A stretch of DNA of 64,000 nucleotides from JALOOX01 sp964557955. GTDB lineage: Bacteria; Desulfobacterota; Syntrophobacteria; Syntrophobacterales; Syntrophobacteraceae. A program made the translations under genes and the position numbers. The stretch is from NCBI GenBank assembly GCA_964557955.1, contig CAZLCS010000025.1, forward strand, positions 18,232 through 82,231, written 5' to 3'. Shown one piece after another: positions 44,020 to 52,052 of the stretch. How positions within the stretch are numbered: position 1 is the first letter of the stretch; each line of letters begins with the position of its first letter. Under the pieces are notes generated by a model, which was not told the DNA's origin, searched no databases, and worked only from the letters and a program-made list of their open reading frames with translations.

Positions 44020-44735
44020 GGGTACACCTGACACTGCAAGGCAAAGGCGGCGTGGGAAAGAGTTTTGTGTCGGCTCTCCTGGCACAGTACCTGATTGACA
44101 AAGGGGGAGCACCCACCTGCATCGACACGGACCCCGTCAACTGCACGTTCTCCGAGTACAAGGCCTTTGCGGCGAAGCGAATCGAGCTCATAAACGGCTC
44201 CCGCATCAACGAGCGGAATTTCGACCAGCTCATGGAGCTTATTTTCAACCAGGAGGAAGGCGACTTCGTGGTCGACAGCGGAGCCAGCACCTTCGTGCCT
44301 CTCAGCAACTACCTGGTGGAAAACCGCGCCGTCGAAATGCTCGTCGAAGCAGGCAAGGAAGTGATTGTGCATCCGGTGGTCACCGGTGGCCAGGCCCTCT
44401 TCGACACCTTGAACGGGCTCGACAGTCTTGCCACCCAATTCAGCAAGGGCGCCGGCATCATCGTCTGGCTGAACGAGTATTTTGGCGACATCATGCACGA
44501 CAACAAGCCCTTCGAGAGCATGAAAATCTACCAGAAGCACCGGGAACGGCTGAACGGGCTGATTCGCATCCCCCGCCAGAACCCGGACACGTTCGGCCGG
44601 GATGTCGAAGAGATGCTGAACAGCAAGCTGACCTTCGCGGAAGCCATCGGCAACGGACAGTTCACGATGATGGCCAAGCAGCGGCTTCGCATGGTGCAAA
44701 AAGCCATATACGGTCAGATGGATCTGGTGCTGTGA
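44016..44735 (+). CDS. traL: TraL-like ParA-type ATPase of the relaxosome operon
   Basis: 239 residues. Deviant Walker A LQGKGGVGKSFVSALLAQYL, CIDTDPVNCTFSEYKAF, VVDSGASTFVPLSNYL and HPVVTGGQALFDTLNG match RP4 TraL closely. Its role in transfer is not essential in RP4 and is unclear. It lies in the traK-traL-traM operon, 13 bases before traM. Confidence 0.92.
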   Translation: MRVHLTLQGKGGVGKSFVSALLAQYLIDKGGAPTCIDTDPVNCTFSEYKAFAAKRIELINGSRINERNFDQLMELIFNQEEGDFVVDSGASTFVPLSNYLVENRAVEMLVEAGKEVIVHPVVTGGQALFDTLNGLDSLATQFSKGAGIIVWLNEYFGDIMHDNKPFESMKIYQKHRERLNGLIRIPRQNPDTFGRDVEEMLNSKLTFAEAIGNGQFTMMAKQRLRMVQKAIYGQMDLVL

Positions 44736-44748
44736 ACGGGGTACCCCG

Positions 44749-45156
44749 ATGCTCGACAAACAGAAGATCATCGCCGCTGTAGCGGAAAAATACCGGATCA
44801 TCCTGAGCGAGGACGACCCCATCCTGACCACGCTATTCCTCCAGGATGAAATCCTGCAGACCTACTCCGCCGAGATCACCCGAGGTCTCGAAAAGATGAG
44901 AGACGAAATCGAATCCATCAGTCATCGGGTGCATGAAGATTCCAAGGCGGTCGCCACCCGCATCGTCGGAGCGGCGGTCAGCAACGGAATCGCAGAGATT
45001 CAAGAAACCACCAAGTCCTTCACCGAGCAGATTTCAGCCTGGTGCGAAAGAGAACGGACGCTTCAGGCCAGGCGGTATCAAACGGTCCTGGTGTGTGCGG
45101 GACTGTCGCTCACCATCAGCCTCGTGGCAGTCATCCTTCACGTGATGCGCTGGTGA
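44749..45156 (+). CDS. traM: TraM-like conjugation protein
   Basis: 135 residues. N-terminal MLDKQKIIAAVAEKYRIILS, then DDPILTTLFLQDEILQTYSA, a helical middle and a C-terminal membrane helix (TVLVCAGLSLTISLVAVILH). The order and layout match RP4 TraM. Third gene of the traKLM operon. Confidence 0.85.
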   Translation: MLDKQKIIAAVAEKYRIILSEDDPILTTLFLQDEILQTYSAEITRGLEKMRDEIESISHRVHEDSKAVATRIVGAAVSNGIAEIQETTKSFTEQISAWCERERTLQARRYQTVLVCAGLSLTISLVAVILHVMRW

Positions 45157-45174
45157 CAAAAAGGGAGGAGCCCG

Positions 45175-45321
45175 ATGCTTGCTCTATTGGGCTGGTATCT
45201 GGGGGGAGCCATACTGGGCGGCCTCATCGGCGCCGCTGCGGTGATCGGATACTGGCTCTGCAAAGGCATTTTGAAAATGCTCATCAAGGGAATCAAACGC
45301 GCCCTCATTGCTCGACCCTGA
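45175..45321 (+). CDS. Small membrane protein after traM (48 residues)
   Basis: A short gene starting MLALLGWYLGGAILGGLIGA, with a Gly-rich hydrophobic helix and a basic end (KMLIKGIKRALIARP). The ribosome binding site aagggaggag lies seven bases before ATG 45175, and the gene follows traM by 18 bases. It is likely the last gene of the traKLM operon. Function unknown. Confidence 0.7.
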   Translation: MLALLGWYLGGAILGGLIGAAAVIGYWLCKGILKMLIKGIKRALIARP

Positions 45322-45336
45322 ACTTGCCCTTCATGA

Positions 45337-46662
45337 TCAACGTTCCCGACCCTGCGGGTTGCGGGCCTTCTCCTGCATCAATGCCTCTCGATTCTTGCTG
45401 CGCTCCGACTGCCGGCTTTGACTGAGCAGGGCGGCCAACTCAGGGTTCTTTTTCGTGAGGATTCGTCCAGCAAGTTTCACAGCGGGGGAGAGGAAGGTGA
45501 GCCGATCCGTCTCCTTCATGTACTCGTCGAGCATGGTCACGCGCCGACGCAATTGGACCCAGCGGGAACGAAAGCGTTCCGCTGTGAGCGACCAGGCTTC
45601 GAGTCGCTGCTCGTAGTCGCGCCGCTTCAACCCAGCGAGAATACCGGCTGGCTCCTTCGGTCTTGCACGGGTGTGCTTTCGCATCTTTTTGTCGTGCAGG
45701 CTCAGCATCCCGCGGGCCGTTTCGGACGCCCTGCCGGCCCTCGATCTGATGTCATCCAGGCATTCTCCAAGCCTGGCCGCCCAAAGAGCCTCTATGTCTT
45801 GTCCGCCTCGTCCATCGCCTCGAAAAGCCCCAAGCGGTATTCCCTGAGAAACTCGGACATGGCCTGGATCTTCTCTCTCGGAGCGGACGTCCCCGTTGTT
45901 TGCAGCTCGTCCCAGACCTTCAAGAGCTCCTGGGTCGAGTAGCCCTTGAAGCTGCTTGGCAAGTTTTTGTCTTCCATTTTCCGTTCTCACCTTGTTGACA
46001 TGCAGGATGATGCCGCCGACTTCGGTTCGAGTCAGCCGGTCACAGATCTCGTCAGCGGGCAGTTCGATTGCCTTCGCCGCCAGAGCGCTTTTTAGAGCGG
46101 CCCTCGTCTTCACATCCACTTCCAGGCGTGGGTCCCCGAGCAAGGCAACCACCGAATTGACAACCACGCCGTCCGACTGAAGGGCCCGGACAAAATCCTT
46201 CACGGACCCTCCGGTGGTGAGAATATCTTCAACCACGATCACGGTCTTTCCATCGAAGGTTGCCCGGATGCGTTCGGGATCCGCGCTCACATACTCCCGG
46301 GGATAGAAAGGCCGCTGAGAACGAGACAGGTTCTTCACGGGCTGAGGGTGCAGGGCGTTGTACAGCTCGTCACCTGCCACGGCGGTCGACTTGCCTTCAA
46401 TCTCTTCTGCCAGCATACGGGCGAGGGCAATGGCCAGAACGTTGCGTCGGGATGTGCTCGGCTGAGACACGAAGACAATGGGTTGAGATGCCTCTTCCAG
46501 CAAGGCCTTGAGAGTGGCTGTCTTGCCGGAGCCCCAAATTCGCGTCACCACTCTACGAGCGGCCGGCAAGTCCGCACGTGTCTTGGCCGCCTCCCAATCC
46601 TCACTTGCGAGCACCGCATGATCGACCCTCTTGCCGGTCAAGTTCCGTCTCGGTAACTGCAC
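45337..46662 (-). CDS. Phosphoribosyltransferase-like protein; downstream part probably a second gene
   Basis: The open frame spans 441 residues but does not look like one protein. The first about 235 residues form a phosphoribosyltransferase-type fold with the PRPP loop VIVVEDILTTGGSVKD and LALARMLAEEI. From about 45978 down to 45792 this frame reads poorly (Gly/Arg-rich), while another frame encodes a sensible 61-residue protein. The last about 145 residues (ARPKEPAGILAGLKRRDYEQ, RLEAWSLTAERFRSRW) resemble the helical C-terminal ends of some mobilization proteins. GTG 46662 is the start. Confidence 0.5.
   Translation of the reverse strand: MQLPRRNLTGKRVDHAVLASEDWEAAKTRADLPAARRVVTRIWGSGKTATLKALLEEASQPIVFVSQPSTSRRNVLAIALARMLAEEIEGKSTAVAGDELYNALHPQPVKNLSRSQRPFYPREYVSADPERIRATFDGKTVIVVEDILTTGGSVKDFVRALQSDGVVVNSVVALLGDPRLEVDVKTRAALKSALAAKAIELPADEICDRLTRTEVGGIILHVNKVRTENGRQKLAKQLQGLLDPGALEGLGRAANNGDVRSEREDPGHVRVSQGIPLGAFRGDGRGGQDIEALWAARLGECLDDIRSRAGRASETARGMLSLHDKKMRKHTRARPKEPAGILAGLKRRDYEQRLEAWSLTAERFRSRWVQLRRRVTMLDEYMKETDRLTFLSPAVKLAGRILTKKNPELAALLSQSRQSERSKNREALMQEKARNPQGRER
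45792..45977 (-). CDS. Small protein overlapping the PRTase-like frame
   Basis: 61 residues starting MEDKNLPSSFKGYSTQELLK, with VWDELQTTGTSAPREKIQAM and a C-terminal FLREYRLGLFEAMDEADKT. Codon choice and composition look like a true protein, unlike the overlapping larger frame in this stretch. It is probably the middle gene of a three-gene leftward run. Function unknown. Confidence 0.55.
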   Translation of the reverse strand: MEDKNLPSSFKGYSTQELLKVWDELQTTGTSAPREKIQAMSEFLREYRLGLFEAMDEADKT

Positions 46663-46773
46663 AGGAGCACATCCTATCGCCGGCGCCTGTCGATCATCAA
46701 AGATCTCCGCCCCCCTGCCCTGTCAACCATCATGGGCGAACGAACCCTGATCGAAATTCTACGCGATGTCTTG

Positions 46774-47073
46774 TCAGAAGCTCTTCGGCCATCGCCTGGA
46801 TGCATGGAATACGCGCAAAATTTCCACCGTCTTTCCCTTGACTCGATAAGGCACGATGTACGGCGTGTCGGGAATCACGAGCTCCCGCGTCTCGGGAACG
46901 CGCCCCGCTCGTCCAAAAGACGGGTAACGCTCGAGATAGCTCACCGCCTCACGGATTCTTGCGACCACGGCTGCCGCCGCCGCTGGATTGTCCTGCGCGA
47001 TGTATTCCGCTTCAGCCTCGATGTTTTCCAAGGCCTTCTTCAGCCACCGGACTTTATACTTTCCACCTGGCAA
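46774..47073 (-). CDS. ParE/RelE-superfamily toxin
   Basis: 99 residues. The ParE pattern is clear: VRWLKKALENIEAEAEYIAQ, NPAAAAAVVARIREAVSYLE, PSFGRAGRVPETRELVIPDT, PYIVPYRVKGKTVEILRVFH, ending SRRWPKSF. ParE toxins poison DNA gyrase. The start is best placed at TTG 47073, six bases after ggagg, inside the end of the antitoxin gene; longer readings from ATG 47115 lack support. It pairs with the antitoxin at 47054-47293. Confidence 0.88.
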   Translation of the reverse strand: MPGGKYKVRWLKKALENIEAEAEYIAQDNPAAAAAVVARIREAVSYLERYPSFGRAGRVPETRELVIPDTPYIVPYRVKGKTVEILRVFHASRRWPKSF

Positions 47074-47293
47074 AGAACGCCTCCGTTTCCTCGTCTGTGG
47101 CGAACTCGCCGGCATCCGCCTCCTGGATACCCTTCCTGATTTCCTCGATCTGCCAGGCCTGGTTTTCCAGGTAATCCTGGATCGCCTTGGAGATCAGAAA
47201 CCCTTTGGTGCGCCCCGTGGCCATGGCAAGCTTGTCGAGCTTTTCCTTGTCTTCCATGGGGATCCTGGCTGTCACGGCAATGGTCTCACCCAT
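47054..47293 (-). CDS. Ribbon-helix-helix antitoxin
   Basis: 79 residues. The N-terminal ribbon-helix-helix (TIAVTARIPMEDKEKLDKLA, TGRTKGFLISKAIQDYLENQ) binds DNA and represses the pair; the acidic C-terminus (EADAGEFATDEETEAFFARW) binds the toxin. ATG 47293 follows an excellent ggaggag site. Its 3' end overlaps the toxin start by 20 bases. It would help keep the plasmid in the cell. Confidence 0.88.
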   Translation of the reverse strand: MGETIAVTARIPMEDKEKLDKLAMATGRTKGFLISKAIQDYLENQAWQIEEIRKGIQEADAGEFATDEETEAFFARWKV

Positions 47294-47417
47294 AATCGCT
47301 CCTCCGAGTGTCTCGGTTGTCTTGAGTGTAAACATTGTCAACCAAAAGCACTAGCAAGACAAGAGATCACTCGAAATTGCCATGGCGTGATTACATTCGG
47401 CCCATGCCCAAGGCGCC

Positions 47418-48449
47418 CTACCCTTCACGCAAAGAATCCGACCGTTTCGTTGCGCATTGATGCGTCGTCGGATTCCGGACCGTGGCATTCTGGACGCGGC
47501 ACCTCCCCATGTTCATCGCGGCAAGTCCCTCGTCTCGCTCAAAATGCTCGCAACCCCAGCAACCCAGATCTTCTAACCCTTTCGGTCGCAACTCTTCGCC
47601 TGCTGCACACAGCTCGTCAGGTTTGCAGGACTTACACGTCAGGATATGAGTCTCAAAAAGACGCTGGACCTCTTGTTCTCTGACCTCGGCATCCATTTGG
47701 GCCTTGTTTTCCTGGTCCTGCTTCCACTGTCTCAGCCCAGGAAGGCACGACGTATCCACGCCATGGACGTTGAAGTAGCGAATCAGCCCGGGGAGATTCT
47801 GAAGCGTCCCCAAGGTCCTGTACCGTTCGATGGTCAACTCGATGGTCTCGAGCTCTTCCCCGCTGAAGACCCTGTTCGAGTCTATTCCCGTTTTCACATT
47901 CGGTGGAAGCAACACGAACCTTTGGAAGCTTTCGACGAATGTCTCTACTGGTCTCTTTTCGCAGGAGGGAAAGGAACACACACAATCTGCTGATTCCGAA
48001 ACGCTGGGGATACCCTCGCCAGGCGGTGTGTGTTTTTCTTCTTTGGACTCTTCTTCAAAAACTTCTTGTTTTACTTCTGGCTGGAAATTTTGCCGTCCGG
48101 CTGATTCTCCCTTCGAGGCGATTGGCTCGGAGCTCCCACCCGCTTGGTCACTTGTAATGCTCGGTGACGTGTAGACATGATACAGCCATCCGGAAAATCG
48201 CCCTCCCTGGTCGCGCCTTGGCTGCCGTGATATCCAGCCGGCTGTGATGAGCTCCCGGGTATACTTTTCCAGGGTGTGATCACTCCACTTCAACTGAGAG
48301 CAAAGGCGCGCCTTCGAAGGATAGCACTGCATCCGGTTTGTCGTGGTGTAATCGGCCAGGGTGACGTAAAGCGCTTTGGCGTGAGCCGTCAGATCGGACC
48401 GGATGATGGCACGAGGATAGGTACCGAATGGATAGTTGATTGCCCCCAT
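47418..48449 (-). CDS. Winged-helix protein, candidate plasmid replication initiator
   Basis: 343 residues. The N-terminus is a helix-turn-helix of the kind found in plasmid Rep and phage replication proteins (RSDLTAHAKALYVTLADYTT, NRMQCYPSKARLCSQLKWSD). A Ser/Glu-rich linker follows, then a helical part and a Cys-rich end (CKSCKPDELCAAGEE, GCWGCEHFERDEG) that may bind zinc. ATG 48449 has gaggaggaggg upstream. Position next to the partition module and repeats supports a replication role, but this is inference; it could also be a regulator. Confidence 0.45.
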   Translation of the reverse strand: MGAINYPFGTYPRAIIRSDLTAHAKALYVTLADYTTTNRMQCYPSKARLCSQLKWSDHTLEKYTRELITAGWISRQPRRDQGGRFSGWLYHVYTSPSITSDQAGGSSEPIASKGESAGRQNFQPEVKQEVFEEESKEEKHTPPGEGIPSVSESADCVCSFPSCEKRPVETFVESFQRFVLLPPNVKTGIDSNRVFSGEELETIELTIERYRTLGTLQNLPGLIRYFNVHGVDTSCLPGLRQWKQDQENKAQMDAEVREQEVQRLFETHILTCKSCKPDELCAAGEELRPKGLEDLGCWGCEHFERDEGLAAMNMGRCRVQNATVRNPTTHQCATKRSDSLREG

Positions 48450-48602
48450 AAATTCCCTCCTCCTCATTGAAAAAGAGAATTGACATGGGCGGAATCAATG
48501 GTAAAAATGACGCTGGATTTAGGGCAAAACCACTCCTGTGAGCTTTGGCGAGCTTTTTGGTGGTTGAGCCCGAGCCCTATGCCAATTCGAGATTTGGTTT
48601 TT

Positions 48603-48642
48603 GAGGCCGGAGTTGCTGCAACAACTCCGGCCTCGGCTTTTT
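48603..48642 (+). terminator. Strong hairpin with T run
   Basis: A perfect 13-bp stem (gaggccggagttg / caactccggcctc) with a 6-base loop is followed by ggcttttt. It reads as a rightward terminator, but no rightward gene precedes it, so it may be a structural element of the replication or partition region. Confidence 0.6.
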
Positions 48643-48717
48643 AAGCCTCGGTTCAAATACGCCCGCCTCGAAACCGCTGTCAAGCGAAAAAAATCATAGG
48701 AATCAGTTAGTTAGACG

Positions 48718-49257
48718 CTCAGTAGCGTGCGTAGTGGAGTGTTCACAAGGACGTTCAGTGGATGGTCCAGTGGTGTGCTCAGTAGAATGCTCAGAGGCGG
48801 GTCTGCAAGGATGCGTGGTAGCGTGTTCAGTAGAGTGCTTACAAGGATGTTCGGTAGATGGTTCAGTGGTGTGTTTAGTAGGGTGTCCAGTGGCAGGTTC
48901 ACAGGCAGGCGCAGTAGCGTGCGCAGTCGCTTGTTCACAAAGATGTTCAGTGGATGGTCCAGTAGTGTGCTTAGTAGAGTGTTTAGTAGGAGGTTCACAC
49001 GCATGCCTGTTAGAGTGTTTAGTAGCGTGTTCAGTAGAGTGCTTACAAGGATGTTCGGTAGATGGTTCAGTGGTGTGTTTAGTAGGGTGTCCAGTGGCAG
49101 GTTCACAGGCAGGCGCAGTAGCGTGCGCAGTCGCTTGTTCACAAAGATGTTTAGTCGATGGTTCAGTAGTGTGCTTAGTAGAGTGTTTAGTAGCGTGCGC
49201 AGTGGAGTGTTTACAAGGACGTTTAGTAGATGGTCTAGTGGCGTGCTTAGTGGCAGG
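48718..49257. repeat. Tandem array of 45 imperfect 12-bp repeats, candidate centromere
   Basis: Starting at 48718, the sequence can be cut into 45 consecutive 12-base units without a single insertion or deletion. The consensus is about YTYAGTRGNRTG; examples are ttcagtagagtg, tttagtagggtg, ttcacaaagatg. A block of about 120 bases (from 48826) repeats exactly at 49030, 204 bases (17 units) later. The array sits between the candidate rep gene and the parA operon. It probably is the partition site bound by the protein at 49275-49925, or an iteron-like origin. Confidence 0.85.
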
Positions 49258-49274
49258 CGCTATAATATGAGCTA

Positions 49275-49925
49275 TTAAATAGTGTATAAAGCTTTTATTT
49301 TACTTAATAAGTCTTGATCAATTTCAATCCAAAAGCCATGGATTCCTCCTTCCAAAGTGTCCTTCTTCGTTCGAATAATTCCTCTTTTTCTCAGTCTGCG
49401 CAAGGTGTCTTTGGCTCCCAGTGGGGTGCCTCCCACGGCGTTACAGATCAGGTTTGAGTTGGTAAAATTCAACGAACTTTCAGAGACTTTGATCAGATAG
49501 CTGAGAGTCTTGAGCTGAATTTCTGTGAGGATCAAGAGGGTGTTATCGATCTCAAAAAGATCGATCTTTGGCGCAGATGGTTTGGAGGTTTTCGAGGGTT
49601 GTCTAACCGGGCTTGGACGGTTGCGTTTGGAGGTCGATAGCCGTGTTGATGCGGGTCGCTTAGAAGGCGTCTTGATGACCCTTGGTTCGATCGGTTCTTC
49701 CTTAGGAAGTGGCTCAGCTGGGAGATCCAAAGCAACAACGTTTGAATCGGCTGAAAGGGGTTCAGGAGGAGTCTTTGTCTCAACAGTGGAAAGTGGCTCA
49801 GAAGGGGAGGGCGGTGACAGGGCAGCCGAAAGCGCACTCAAGTCGATGCCCTCAAATAGATTGATCTTCTGAGGGGGCGTAATCGATATGGGCTCAGGCT
49901 CTATCCGGGTCCTTTTGGCAGCCAT
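49275..49925 (-). CDS. Winged-helix DNA-binding partner of ParA, candidate centromere binder
   Basis: 216 residues. The first about 125 are disordered and rich in Pro, Ser, Lys and Glu (SPPSPSEPLSTVETKTPPEP, PASTRLSTSKRNRPSP). The last about 90 form a winged helix-turn-helix: LLILTEIQLKTLSYLIKVSE, TNSNLICNAVGGTPLGAKDT, LRRLRKRGIIRTKKDT. No ParB-type (HTH/CTPase) or RHH motif is seen. The ATG overlaps the parA stop (TGATG) and the tandem repeats follow 18 bases after the stop, so it is likely the centromere-binding protein. Confidence 0.65.
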   Translation of the reverse strand: MAAKRTRIEPEPISITPPQKINLFEGIDLSALSAALSPPSPSEPLSTVETKTPPEPLSADSNVVALDLPAEPLPKEEPIEPRVIKTPSKRPASTRLSTSKRNRPSPVRQPSKTSKPSAPKIDLFEIDNTLLILTEIQLKTLSYLIKVSESSLNFTNSNLICNAVGGTPLGAKDTLRRLRKRGIIRTKKDTLEGGIHGFWIEIDQDLLSKIKALYTI

Positions 49926-50761
49926 CACGAGATCTCCGCAGCCAGTCTGTCATCTGTTGTGGACTGACTCTCTTCGATTCGGGCCAGGACTTCTCGGCCT
50001 AGGCCGAGATAGTCTTCGGCGCCGGATTTGTTTTCATCGAACTCATAGATGGTCTTCTTCTTGGCATGGGCTCGGCGGAGATCGACGTTCACTCGGATGA
50101 TGGTCTTGAACAGATAAATTTCAGCTCCATCGAAATATTCTTGGATCATTTTCAGGTTAGCTTTGTAATAAGCGCTTCGAGAATCATGCATGGTGAGCAC
50201 GATGCCGAGAAAATCGAGCTTTTTATTTTGTGCCTTGAGGTCGTTGATGACGTCTGTAAATGTAGAAAATCCATCCAGGGCGAATTGATCGGAAACGGGG
50301 ATTGGCATGAGAATGTAGTCGGCGATCATGAGCGCATTGTTGAGCATGGCGCCTATGTTGGGTGGGGTATCGATGATGATGAAATCATATTTATCCAGCT
50401 TCGTGTCTTGCCTCAGAAGCCGCGTGAAACCGAGGAAATAATCCAGGGTATTGGACACCCTCCGCTCCCACAACATGCATTTCAAAACATTGGGCACGAT
50501 GCGGATGTTGTCGTTTCCAGTGAGGGTCGCTACAGCGGAGAAGGAGCCTTCACCCTGGGGCTTTTCGAGGGCTGCCACGAGATTGTTGGTTTCGCGGGTG
50601 CCGACCCTCATGAGGACGCTGGTGGTGTTGCTCTGGGGGTCTGCATCGATGACGAGGACTTGTTTGCCGAGACGTGCCAGGGCGGCGCTCAGGTTCACCA
50701 CGGTCGTCGATTTGCCTACGCCCCCCTTCAAATTGGCAACCACAATGATTTTTGGCGTCAT
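49925..50761 (-). CDS. parA: ParA-family partition ATPase
   Basis: 278 residues. Deviant Walker A NLKGGVGKSTTVVNLSAALA, DADPQSNTTS, IIIDTPPNIGAMLNNALMIA and VLTMHDSRSAYYKANLKMI are present. No N-terminal DNA-binding extension, so it is like the small (type Ib) ParA proteins that depend on a separate regulator. It moves plasmid copies by ATP-driven binding to the nucleoid. First gene of the partition operon. Confidence 0.92.
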   Translation of the reverse strand: MTPKIIVVANLKGGVGKSTTVVNLSAALARLGKQVLVIDADPQSNTTSVLMRVGTRETNNLVAALEKPQGEGSFSAVATLTGNDNIRIVPNVLKCMLWERRVSNTLDYFLGFTRLLRQDTKLDKYDFIIIDTPPNIGAMLNNALMIADYILMPIPVSDQFALDGFSTFTDVINDLKAQNKKLDFLGIVLTMHDSRSAYYKANLKMIQEYFDGAEIYLFKTIIRVNVDLRRAHAKKKTIYEFDENKSGAEDYLGLGREVLARIEESQSTTDDRLAAEIS

Positions 50762-50811
50762 GTGTCCTCCAGTAATGTGGGATTCGCTCCTTCATTGCTT
50801 TTCAGTTGTTG

Positions 50812-50834
50812 CCAAAATAGATAGTACATTTTGG
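50812..50834. promoter_or_regulatory. Palindrome upstream of parA, candidate operator
   Basis: Perfect 7-bp arms ccaaaat (50812-50818) and attttgg (50828-50834) with a 9-base spacer lie about 50 bases before the parA start. The rest of the 302-base stretch 50762-51063 is A/T-rich on its left half and has no convincing gene. The palindrome is a candidate site for autoregulation of the partition operon. Confidence 0.4.
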
Positions 50835-51063
50835 AAAAAATCTTGGAAATGTATACCTCGCCAACATAGGGGGTGCAATATATTTTTCACCTGATCAGTG
50901 GGGCTACATCAGGATTTCGAAGATGAAGCAGGGGAGGGAGGAGAGAAGGATCGAAAATGGCTGAAGACCTCGAGGAGAAATCGGGTCTTGGGGGCTGAAA
51001 TTTCTCGTGCTCCGCACAGAGAGCGTCGTGATATGCTCAAGCATCTGGAGGAAGGGGAGGGGC

Positions 51064-51243
51064 ATGCTGAATCTTTCGTGTGGACGTGACCTGGTCAGCC
51101 TTGGAATCAGGAGTAGGGAAGGGTCGTGGAACATCACAGCCTTCCTGGATCATCTTGCATCGTGCAACGAGTGTGGTCAGTCGGAGGGAGCGCTCATCAG
51201 CCGGCTCAATGATCTGATTGGTGGGGAAGAGGAGGAGGACTGA
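51064..51243 (+). CDS. Small Cys-containing protein (59 residues)
   Basis: Begins MLNLSCGRDLVSLGIRSREG and continues AFLDHLASCNECGQSEGALI, ending with EEEED. ATG 51064 follows ggggaggggc. The H-x-x-x-C-x-x-C arrangement (HLASCNEC) resembles a short zinc knuckle as in anti-sigma zinc-finger proteins. Its TGA stop (51241-51243) is in the same frame as the next gene. Function unknown. Confidence 0.5.
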   Translation: MLNLSCGRDLVSLGIRSREGSWNITAFLDHLASCNECGQSEGALISRLNDLIGGEEEED

Positions 51244-51285
51244 CACTACCTGCGGACTGCACAAATATGGAACGGAATCACCAGA

Positions 51286-51849
51286 TTGCCCGACCGGTAT
51301 GCTGTTGGCGGAACGGTGAGGCACCAGAAGAAATGGGAGCGGATCATACGTTCGTTTTTGGTGGGGGACCTGGAAAGCCTTCGCTCCTCCCAAAGAACCG
51401 GCGCCAGGGTACGGCTCTTTCGCGTTCTCATAGAGCAGTTGCTTCAGATTCTTGAAATACCTTTCCGGGCGGAGCCCATCTTCGACCACATCTCCCCTCA
51501 TCCGTGGTACCGGGAATTCGCTCAAACTCATGAGCTGAAACTGCGAACGGATTCCTTCTACAATCCGGACTTCTTCCTGGAAGATGGAACCTGGTTGGAA
51601 GTCACTCTCTCTGAAAACTCCGCTTACAAAAAGGTGTTCCGATACGGCCACCAGGCAAATGAACTGTTGGTGCTCTGGCTGGATGTGGATGAGGGGTTCC
51701 ACAAGACCGTCTGCCACGGGGTAGCTTTCCCGAATGCGAAAGTGGGATCGGTTGAGCGCCTCCACGATGATCTTGCCGGAAGGGCAGGGGGCGTGGAGTT
51801 GGTCCGGAAGTTCGAGACACTGAAAGGGCTCAAAGGAATCATACGCTGA
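51286..51849 (+). CDS. Nuclease-like hypothetical protein
   Basis: About 187 residues from TTG 51286; no ATG is available, and the frame is open from the preceding TGA at 51241. The segment DSFYNPDFFLEDGTWLEVTLSE has the beta-hairpin look of PD-(D/E)xK nucleases (Asp, then Glu-x-x), but the usual Lys is Thr. Downstream come YGHQANELLVLWLDVDEGF and a helical end. It is homing-endonuclease- or restriction-like at best. It may be a damaged or divergent enzyme. Confidence 0.5.
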   Translation: MPDRYAVGGTVRHQKKWERIIRSFLVGDLESLRSSQRTGARVRLFRVLIEQLLQILEIPFRAEPIFDHISPHPWYREFAQTHELKLRTDSFYNPDFFLEDGTWLEVTLSENSAYKKVFRYGHQANELLVLWLDVDEGFHKTVCHGVAFPNAKVGSVERLHDDLAGRAGGVELVRKFETLKGLKGIIR

Positions 51850-52052
51850 TCGTTGCTCGGAGGCTGGAAAGTGGCGTCCAGTTGGAAACCGGGGGCGATT
51901 GGAGCTCGAACAACACACCCGCTAGGCTCGCCGCCGCCCGCCATCGATTCGGCCGCTTCAGCGATCAAAAATAGCATTGTCCTTTCCTTGGAAAGTCACT
52001 ATCCTCCTGAAATATAGATAGTAAACTAGGTCTATTCAGAAGAATTAGAGTC

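Noticed and set aside
46732..46800. Rightward reading MGERTLIEILRDVLSEALRP
   Set aside because: Short amphipathic start, but it then runs antisense through the ParE toxin and has no downstream support.
48718..49257. CRISPR array
   Set aside because: Units are contiguous 12-mers with no spacers, and no cas genes are present.
48711..49278. Long open readings on both strands through the 12-bp repeats (Leu/Asn/Thr-rich on one, Arg/Phe/Ser-rich on the other)
   Set aside because: Units of 12 bases keep every frame open by chance; both proteins are pure low complexity and lack ribosome binding sites. The DNA repeat itself is the feature.
50898..51089. 63-residue charged reading before the small Cys gene
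   Set aside because: No clear start signal, low complexity in Glu/Arg/Lys, and it overlaps the better-supported start at 51064.
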